Translations under genes and position numbers: made by a program | The notes under the pieces: model-generated | Told to the model about the DNA's origin: nothing | Databases searched by the model: none | The model's input: the letters and a program-made list of their open reading frames with translations, nothing else | In this document: positions 56,617 to 64,000 of the stretch, one piece after another | Numbering within the stretch: the stretch's first letter is position 1 | Layout: each line of letters opens with the position of its first letter | From: Silene latifolia | Taxonomy: Eukaryota; Streptophyta; Magnoliopsida; Caryophyllales; Caryophyllaceae | Reading direction: 5' to 3' | Assembly: GCF_048544455.1 (NCBI RefSeq) | Contig: NC_133536.1 | Span: 28,026,152 to 28,090,151, forward strand | Length of the DNA: 64,000 bases

Positions 56617-57445
56617 TTGGAAAAAGAGGAAAAACGTGAAGAAAGAAAAAAAAAGAGAAAAAGAAAATGAAAAAAAAACTGTGATTCACGAAAAAAGAGC
56701 GATAGATTGTGGAAAAAGTTGTACCCTCTTGTCAGAGTTGAGAAGATGTTCGAAGATGTACAATCGACAAGAGGGTTGGTTGGTTGTTAATTGTCTCAGA
56801 CGGTGTTTAAAAAAGGGAACTTTGTGACCGTCTGACTCCTCCACTCTTATTTTACATTTTGAGGAGATTGTGTATTGGGTAGTGAGTTTTGTGCCAAATG
56901 AAGGGCACTTGTGTTTATTTTTCAGTCAGTTGAGATTCGGATGGTTTACTATGGTCCTGTTAGGAACTAGCTTGACGCTTTTACCTCCACATTTCCATAA
57001 CATGTTTTGCCTTTTCTCACCTGAACCTCACTATTCCCATATTATTTGTAAGCCCTCGGCTGTGACGGACATTATTGGTTGGAGTATGTGCATTAGTACT
57101 TGAATTGTCTTTCATTTTTGTTGCATGCATGCTATGTAGGTCGCAGTTAGGTGAGTGACTGTTTTTCTTCTCTCTTTTACATACAACATTTGCCTTTGCT
57201 TCATGAGAGAAGAGTGACCACGTGAGAGTCCGGTTTTGTTGGTCTTGCAAGGTCGATAGGTCAGCTTTATTTCGAATGACTTATAATTCGTTTGCGTATT
57301 GACTGTCTAGCTTTAATCGTTAATTTCATTTGCATTAAAGTGGTTCAAGTGGACAAGTTAGGCTAGCTCTGAGTTATCATTTCCGTTCCATTAGTTTAGT
57401 TTTGAGTTTACTCGAGGACGAGTAAAGGTTTGGTTTGGGGAGATT
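55577..57445 (+). other. Element E 3' non-coding part with poly(A) tract and polypurine tract
   Basis: A run of about 51 A lies at 56563-56613, followed by A/G-rich DNA. GGTTTGGGGAGGTTATGCATCC (near 55847) resembles a central polypurine tract; element C has the same phrase. The final tract GGTTTGGGGAGATT ends just before the 3' LTR at 57446. Confidence 0.7.
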
Positions 57446-58950
57446 TGATACGTGCCTAATGTACGGTCTTTTTGGCCTATTTCAGCACGTATTTCCATGC
57501 ATTTATATACTGTTTTTATGGTATTTTGCCCCGAATTGTCTACTTTGGTGTATTTTGTCCTTTTTGTAGGAATAATCGCGAAAGTAGCGAAACCATGCTC
57601 TATTTCGTCCTTTTTGCATGCATTTAGAGGAGACGGGATTATCCCGGTGAGATGTTTGTACTTGAAGTGTCGTGGCACGCATTACGAAGCATTTTGGTGA
57701 AGACGCGAGCTGAATTGAGGACCCAAGTGGTCTATCGAGTTGATAGGTGGTCTATCGAGCTGCGGAGGACGATCGAATGGTCCCTGAGCTCGATCGAGTG
57801 GTTCCTTTCTCGATCGAGTAACCAGCCTTTGATCAAGCCCTCGATCGAGAACCCCGCTTGTTCGATCGAGGAGTTTCTGTTGAGACATTGGTCGATCGAG
57901 TGGTCTAATCCACTCGATCGAGAGGATTTCGTCTGTGGGCTTTAATTAGTCCGTGTTTTATTACTTACGCATAAACACTTAGGTTTTTTTGGCTATATAA
58001 CCTATGTTTAACTAGGTTATTAGTCATCTTCTTTTATCTTTATCTAGCTTTTAATTACTCTTTACTCTTAGATTATCATTCATATTAGAAAACCTACTGT
58101 TAGTTTTACGTTGCTTTCACTTTGGGGTTATTGCACTCGGATTTCGTCGTTCTTTACGCCGGATTGCTCAGATTGTAATCTCCTCCTTTTCTTAATAATA
58201 ATTAACCTTCATTTATTGTTTCAATTCTTGTTATTGCTCTTATTTCCCTTGCCCTAATTTGTTAATCATTGCTTTTTATTATTATATCATCATGTCTTCA
58301 TTCTTTGAATCTTATGTCTTTGTTAGATTAGTTATGAATATGAGTAGCTAAACCCCCTCATGTTGGGATTAGGGGATCTGCGGTAGGATAATGACGACGT
58401 AGTGAATGAATTAGACGAATTGACTAAGAGACTCATCACTATAGCAATATAACTGTAATCACCGACCTAGTTGAGTGCACGCTTCTATGTCACCTATTAA
58501 ATCACAATTAGTCCTGGATCGAAAGATTGGATTAAACAGGCCTGCTATAAACAGTAGACTACCCTAATGAGGACGAAAGTTAAGTTAGTGGTATTTTAGG
58601 GTGGGAAGTGGACCGAAAGGACCTTCTAATATCCGTCTCGCATTAGTTAAATCCGAGTCATTTATTCTTTGAGTTGTTAAATTACCGTAGTGAACCGAGT
58701 TCCCGGCATGTCTCCCTCTTATTGATAGTTAAATCATTTTCTTGTTTATGCTCTCTGCCTTTATTTCTCTTCCTTTTACTCCGTAGTTTAGAACCAAAAA
58801 TTCAATCAACCCCATTGTTACCTTAGGATTAAAGATAGACAAATTTGTAGTTGCATTACCTCCCTGAGGATTCGATACTCGACTGCCTCTACTACATATT
58901 TAGTGAGACCGTTAGGTTTTATTTTTGACAGGTCAACGACAGGCGTGTCA
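57446..58950 (+). repeat. Element E 3' LTR
   Basis: 1505 bp, same ends as the 5' LTR. Array at 57731-57921, TATA box at 57994-58000. Followed by the target duplication GAAGG. Confidence 0.95.
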
Positions 58951-60351
58951 GAAGGAACGCCGACTCCTCGTGCGGCACATCACCCAATCTCTCACAACGG
59001 GATAGGCCTTCTCCACCGGCTTCGTCCTCTTGGGCGCAAGGCCCGGAAAGTAGGAGTACACCCACGCCTGTAAATCAAAATAATCAGAAACGGTCTTTCA
59101 TGATTTGACAAGAAAAAAAGATTATCTTTCATGAGAAGAAGTGAAGGTTCGTACCTCCAACAACAGTCCAGGGCCGACAGCAGCAGGAGAAGTCCCCTTC
59201 TCCATCAACTCCGGACGAACCATGGCCCTCATGAAGAGGATGAGGATCGCAAAACCAGCAGTGACCCAGTCCCAACAGCCTAGGGAGCTCAGGTCAGAAA
59301 GGAAGGGAAGAAGCTTCGTCGAAAGCCTCTCGCCCTTGTCTCCGAGGTAAATCGAAGACAGAAACCACCAGAGCCACAAGCGAACTCTCTGCTCTGCAGT
59401 GCAGGGAGGAGGAGCCGTCTCCCTCCTCTCGATCACCACCAACGCTGGGGTCTTCCCCGCGAAGTAGTCCTGCACGTAAGAACTAGGCACCAAGCCAGGT
59501 ACCGCAGCCGCCTTCGGCGCCAAGTTCCAGCCGATCAACCTCCTGGCCTCCGCCGAGTCAACCCTCATGGCCGTCTCTGGCCACTCCACCACCTCAGGAC
59601 CACACGGCAGACCAGAAATCATGCCGTAATCCTCCAACGTGACCCCCACCTCACCAAAAGGCATGTGAAACGTGGAGGTCGTGTCCCAAAACCGGTCCAA
59701 GAATGCTCAGACGAGACTGAGGTTAGCCCGAAGCTTCCTCCTCGCGATATCCCTCCAAGCCTGCACCAGGGAAACGAACGCTCCCCGCTCGATCATGGCC
59801 CGCTCCTCAGCCGACATCCTCTCGTAGCACCCCATCGCCGTTGTGTAGCCCGAGAACGACCTGATGTTCCCGGCCTCCTATATTGATTTGAAACAAAAGC
59901 TATCTTTAGCTCAAATGAAGAAGAAAAGGAATGACAAACAGAAATGAAAGAAGATGAATGAAGAGTTATGAATCCTATTTACCAAGCTCTTCACCATCCT
60001 GTAGAACATATGACCCTCCGCAGCCCAGAGCAGGTGCTTACTGTCCCAGGTCTCAGCCCACGCAGGTGCTCCCCTCAGCTGGCGACCACCTCGTCCAACG
60101 TTGGCCCGTCTTGGGGCCTCCTCCTCCTCAGCTGCCTCCTCCTCCTGGACCTCGTCCTTAGCAGCCATCACCGCAGCGGTGAAAGCCTCCTCCAACGCCT
60201 CCTCAAGCACCTGAGAAGGGTCAACAGCAGTGTCTATATCCATGGGAGCCCTCCCAGACGTATAAGCCTCATCACCTTGATTAGGGGACTTTCGAGTTTT
60301 CGGAGCTCCGAAATCGCTCTTTTCTCGCCATCTTTGGCAATTTTCCCACAA
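58951..60351 (-). pseudogene. PMD gene, 5' half (exons 1-3a)
   Basis: Plant mobile domain proteins occur both as host genes (MAIN/MAIL family) and as transposon passengers. Exon 1 is 59983-60351 (an acidic region with EEEAAEEEEAPRR). Exon 2 is 59155-59877, with STFHMPFGEVGVTLEDYGMI, the PMD signature, then LWLWWFLSSIYLGDKGERLS. Exon 3a is about 58956-59067 (WVYSYFPGLAPKRTKPVEKA). Introns have GTAAAT and GTACG donors and matching AG acceptors, with phase 0 at both. One in-frame stop lies at 59707-59709. The reading frame of exon 3 would be continuous across element E if E and one copy of its duplication were absent. The start Met at 60351 is the first in frame; MDIDTAVDP further in is an alternative. 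Confidence 0.72.
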
Positions 60352-60985
60352 ACCCGACCGCTCATGTAGTAATTTGGGTCAACTCAAGCCTAAGTTGAAG
60401 CCTAGTCATGGGTTCGAGTCGGAATTTCGACAGCATTTCGTTATAACGGTCATTATGCCCTAAAAAGTGTCCTGAAAAAGCCGTCACAAACCAAAATTTC
60501 GGGATGGTAGGAAGTTTACCCATCACACAAGGATTCCAAATATCAAGTTTCGTCATAAATGGGCAATCCTAAGGCTATTTTCGAAGTAATTTACGGTTTA
60601 GCTGTGAAACTGTCTCAATTTCACTCAAATGCTCAAAAAATCAACGAAAATTCGAAACAAATACATGGTTATGATCCTTATATTACCAATTGGCCATTTG
60701 CAAAGTCAATTTGGCAAGGCAAAATCATTTGGGGGAAAAGCCCCAAATTTTCGACTAATTAGGGTCGAAAGCCCTAATTTTGTCGATCCCATTTGAGCAA
60801 ATACGGAAGATAAATGCAAGATTGATACACATACCTCGATTAGTCATGGCAAATGCAAGCTTTTGGATCAAATTTCGACGGAAGTGGTTGGAATTTGAGA
60901 GAGAAATTGAGGAATTATGTTTCGAATAAATGAAATGAAGCCCCTGTTTCATCGGGTTTTTACGCAGAAAAGACGCCCAGGAATA
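60352..60985 (-). other. Upstream region of the PMD gene
   Basis: AT-rich leader. A small upstream exon with ATG (MTNRG before GTATGT, 60834-60849) is possible but unproven. The A/T-rich site TAAAAAC lies near 60956, next to the motif units. Confidence 0.35.
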
Positions 60986-61130
60986 GACGCAGCAGGTGCT
61001 GCGCCTTTTCCAAGGGATGCAGCTCTTGCTGCGCCTCTTCCTCAGCCTCCTTTCATACGAATTTTCAAAAATTCGTTATGAGTTCGTTATTTTTGTGGGC
61101 GCATCCTTGGTGCGCCTCTTCCTTGATGCT
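60986..61130. repeat. Element D motif units upstream of the PMD gene
   Basis: Two 30-bp units (60986-61015, 61016-61045) and a third degenerate unit near 61097-61130 (GGGCGCATCC..GGTGCGCC), each followed by CTCTTCC or CTTTTCC. The family is that of the LTR units. They lie directly upstream of the PMD transcription unit. Confidence 0.8.
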
Positions 61131-62129
61131 ACATCATGTATTTGGTCCGTTTGACGTATGTTCTTAGCCCGGATCCACATCCTCCAAGCCAAACAACAAA
61201 TTATCGCCTTATTTTCTTACCCCAAGACCTAGCTAGTCACAACAAGCATTCCTTCTTTGACAGGTGTTTTGACACGCCTTTATTCTGTTCCCCCAGCGAG
61301 AGTACACAGATAGACTTTCCCTCTCGAGACATGGAGATCAGTTCCCGATTAAGTTCTCCAGCGAGAATTCACGAGCGACAGTCACTTCCTATCGAGACAT
61401 GGAGATTAACATCGACCCCAAATTCTTCCGAAGTTTGTTTGAAGCTGAACACAAGCAGATTTCTCCCAGCGGTTCCAGACTGTGTCCTGCTGTCTTCCCC
61501 AAAATCGTCGTTTTCTTCCCCAGGCGAACCTTCATATCTTTTAGGTAACCCTTTTCAGGATAGACCCTTCAGATATTTCAGAAACTTACCTTAATCTTTC
61601 AGACAACCCTTTAGATAACCTTTGGGATAATCCTCCCTTCAGATAATCCTTTATTTCTTCAGACACTTCAGGATAATCCTTTCAAATAACCCCTTTTCAG
61701 TTAAGTCCCCTCTCAGTCCTTTAGAGAGAGTTGTCCTTCAGCCTTTCCTTTAGTGAGAGATAGTCTTCAGAGTTAGCCTTCGAAAGTGTTAAGAAGTTTC
61801 TTCACAATCCCTGTGACCCCTAATGCCTTCAGACACCAAGTTATCTTCAGACCAAAGAGTTTTGCCGAAGCGTCTTCAGTCCCGTTTCACCCAGGGGTAT
61901 CTCAGGTATGGTCTCTTCTTATGGCTGGCGAGCCTCCTTACGTAGTCTAATGGACTTTAAACGACCCTCCCCGACAGTCGACAGACTCTAAAATGTTCCC
62001 AACGACAGGTCCTTGGTTCAGACCCCTTGAACCGCCTCGCGTCGCCATAGTTGTCAGGTTGTAATCTTTGATTGACCTGATGGCTATACTTTGACTTTTG
62101 CCTTGTCCAAGCCTTAGTCAAAGTGGGGC
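61131..62129 (+). other. Element D 3' non-coding region
   Basis: Contains 'cgagacatggagat' twice (61325, 61400). The stretch 61545-61760 is built of degenerate 'ttcagataa(t/c)cctt' repeats. It ends in a purine tract, AAAGTGGGGC, just before the putative LTR start. The frame at 61136-61594 is not protein-like. Confidence 0.5.
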
Positions 62130-64000
62130 TCAGAGATACCTCATTTCGCACCTCCCGCAAACCACCCGGTGATGATTGGGCCGCATGTTTGGTACGCGGA
62201 ACGATTTGTGACAGTTCGTAAGTTTATCGTCAAGTGATCGCTCAAACATTTATGTCTACCTCTTAATTGTCATCTACGCGCCGATACGGTCGTTTTGACA
62301 GTAATTAGAGTACATTTGGAGTCCGGGCCTAAAACCGTCTTCATTTTCTGACAGCCATTAAAATGCCGAGTCGGAATGTTCTGGAATGTTCCGGATATTT
62401 CTATTCCATATTTTATAAATCTTTTAGTCTTTGGTAAACAATTTCCCGTAATATTCACACAAAATATTAAGGAAAACCAAATTATTCCGTTATTCCATAA
62501 ACTAAACACGGAAATCTTTCTTTCCCAGGAGGAAACCACTTGGGAATAGACGCAGCAGGTGATGCGCCTCTTCCAAGAGACGCAGCAGGCGCTGCGCCTC
62601 TTCCAAGAGACGCAGCAGGCGCTGCGCCTCTTCCAAGAGACGCAGCGCCTGCTGCGCCTCTTCCCAAGTCCTTTTCTGCGTATTTTTTCGTATCTTTTCA
62701 TATCTTTTCGAGATACACTTCCAAAGTCTCTCCGAAAAACCCTACTTCCTCCACATGATTAGTATAAATATAGACCTTCGGTCTCACATATTTCTCACGC
62801 GAGTGTCCGCCCTTCTGTTCTCCCTTTGCATTCTAGACCACGTTCTTACTTTTTGGCGTCTACGTGCTTGAACATTCGACCACGTAAGCTCGGATCCTTC
62901 TGAGTACCAGCCTCGTTTTGCATGACCGACCAATTTGACCAACTCCACCATAATCAACATTAATCAATATTATTCGTTTTCCTTTTACGAGGGCACTTTC
63001 GTCTACATTCGAGTCGAGCATCACTAATCGTTAACTTAGTTCATCTCGTTTCGTCAAACATGTAAGTCTGAGGGTGTAAATCTCTCTTTTATTCACTATT
63101 ATTTATTTATTGTAATCATATTGTAAAATTTATGTCGAAAATACAATTAAAACCGATTTCTAAAACCTTTTGTTTAAAACCCTTTTTATGGATTATCAGA
63201 GGACAACCGTCGAGAAAGGACGCAGCAACTGCTGTGCCTCTTTGAAGGGACGCAGTACCTGCTGCGCCTCTTCGTGAGGCTGCCGCAGTTCCTGCTTCAG
63301 GTGCTCCGCCTCTTCGTGAGGCTGCCGCAGTTCCTGCTTCCTTTCTTCTTCCTTCGTCTTTTGTCAATTCGTTTGCTTTTATTTTCTTTCGTTTGTTCTT
63401 CGATTCTTTGATATGAAAGCATAATAATTCCAACATGTAGCATATTATTCATCATCTTTAGTAATTAATTCGTCCTTAATTCCCGACTTAAATCCCAAGT
63501 AACTAATATTTGCGGGTTTTCGTCATTAAAGTCAAATCCGGGTTGTAGAAATTCGATTCATTCATATTGAGTTTCTGGAATTCGACCTTTGATATATTTC
63601 CCATCTGTTTATTTATCAAATTCATCATTCATTCATCATATTTAGCCTAATTAATTTGTCTAGTTTATTAATTTGTTAATTAATCTCTCATTAATCATGT
63701 AAATAAATCGTATTAATCGGTTTCATCCATGTTTATTGCTTTCATGACCATCAATCATATGTAAATAATCGGTTTCATCATTTGTTAATTAATCTCTCAT
63801 TAACCAACGAGCATTAACAATTCGCAATTCCGGCTTCACAGCCAGAACTGAGCCAAGGAACAGACGCAGCAACTGTTGCGCCTCTTCCAGAGGGCGCAGC
63901 TCCGCTGCGCCTGTTCCTGGCTGACTTCTGTCTCTGAACTCCCGTTTTGCCTCGACCTAGTTTATTTATTACTTAATTAATTAACTATTATTCGTATTAT
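62130..64000 (+). repeat. Element D 3' LTR, cut by window end
   Basis: The putative start is after the purine tract; the exact base is uncertain because it does not read TG. From 62757 on it matches the 5' LTR to the last base of the window. The U3 includes four 30-bp units (62549-62668), and the TATA box lies at 62763-62770. A 42-bp duplication (63273-63314, repeated from 63315) is absent from the 5' copy. Confidence 0.75.
62549..62668. repeat. Four 30-bp tandem units in U3 of element D
   Basis: Units start at 62549, 62579, 62609 and 62639. Each has GACGCAGCA.. and ..TGCGCCTCTTCC; units 2 and 3 are identical, and unit 4 has the inner arm order reversed (AGCGCCTGCTGCGCC). They lie 95-215 bp upstream of the TATA box. 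Both strands are open through the array in some frames because the unit length is a multiple of three. Confidence 0.92.

Larger units (their letters stand above)
47781..58950 (+). mobile_element. Element E: complete non-autonomous Athila-type element (11.2 kb)
   Basis: 5' LTR 47781-49284, primer site, gag, coding palindrome array, protease, array spacer, ORF3, long non-coding part, polypurine tract, 3' LTR 57446-58950. The target duplication GAAGG lies at 47776-47780 and 58951-58955. It has no RT, RNase H or integrase. Gag and ORF3 carry frameshifts. The two LTRs are almost identical, so the last move was recent and must have used enzymes from another element. It sits in exon 3 of the PMD gene. 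Confidence 0.93.
35819..64000 (+). mobile_element. Element D: giant Tat-type Ty3/gypsy element with two antisense genes
   Basis: Truncated 5' LTR (35819-37694), primer site, gag, RT, RNase H, a second archaeal-type RNase H, and integrase; then, on the other strand, a DUF7745-like gene and a PMD gene; then a 3' non-coding region and a 3' LTR cut by the window edge. Dual RNase H and extra antisense ORFs are features of the Tat lineage. Without element E (11.2 kb) the part seen is about 17 kb. The protease is missing and pol carries stops, so D is not autonomous. Confidence 0.85.

Noticed and set aside
57652..57945. ORF over the element E LTR array
   Set aside because: Lies wholly within the LTR and reads through palindromes; no conserved protein in the partner LTR.
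61136..61594. 152-residue plus ORF in the 3' region of element D
   Set aside because: Composition and internal repeats follow the degenerate non-coding repeats; no known domain, and the region lies between PMD promoter units and the LTR.
62270..62758. Ala-rich ORFs on both strands in U3 of element D
   Set aside because: They are the 30-bp tandem units read in frame; nothing else supports coding.

Overview
This window is nuclear DNA from a flowering plant with a large, repeat-rich genome. The evidence is nested Athila-type and Tat-type Ty3/gypsy elements, Ty1/copia pieces with an initiator-Met tRNA primer site, a plant L1-type LINE, several MITEs, an F-box/FBD gene fragment, a plant-mobile-domain (PMD) gene and GT-AG introns. 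A Caryophyllales (Caryophyllaceae-like) source is only a weak guess. I see no intact ordinary host gene, no rRNA or tRNA gene, and nothing bacterial.

Layout. 1-4565: AT-rich DNA with three MITEs and a broken F-box/FBD gene (2037-3234, minus). 4566-10029: element A, the LTR-less interior of an Athila-type element (gag-PR-RT-RNase H-IN, minus). A tRNA-Asp-type primer site next to it points the wrong way. 10061-11332: an orphan leader-like stretch, a small foldback MITE and a second F-box tail. 11333-18170: element B (minus), Athila-type, with gag, protease, a downstream ORF ('ORF3') and a 5' LTR but no RT/RNase H/IN. 18229-21778: a young 5'-truncated L1-type LINE with target-site duplications. 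21792-28890: element C (plus), Athila-type, with RT-RNase H-IN-ORF3; its ORF3 is split by a TIR element and by a solo LTR. 28891-29857: a reversed Athila LTR piece. 29858-35331: a gag-only Ty1/copia element with a spliced gag. 35332-35818: a fragment of another copia-like LTR. 35819-64000: element D, a giant Tat-type element (plus) with two extra genes on the opposite strand, a DUF7745-like gene (44266-45805) and an intron-containing PMD gene (46680-60351). 47781-58950: element E, a complete 11.2-kb non-autonomous Athila-type element with 1.5-kb LTRs and 5-bp target duplications, inserted in a PMD exon.

Most unusual signal. Nearly every LTR family here carries its own short palindromic word, repeated with divergent spacers at steps close to 20, 30 or 50 bp. 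The words are CTCGATCGAG in A and E, GTCGATCGAC in C, GACGAGCG/GACGCTCG in B, GACGCAGCA..TGCTGCGCC in D, and GGTTATAG..CTATAACC in a copia LTR. Arrays lie some 35-300 bp upstream of LTR TATA boxes, in the leader before ORF3, upstream of the antisense genes of D, and even inside coding DNA, where E repeats the word at alternating 30 and 21 bp. Different words with the same spacing and position suggest a shared promoter-proximal architecture, here inferred from sequence alone.

How the genes relate. A, C and D once encoded polymerase functions but are broken. B and E keep gag, protease and ORF3 and must have been moved in trans. The copia element keeps gag only.
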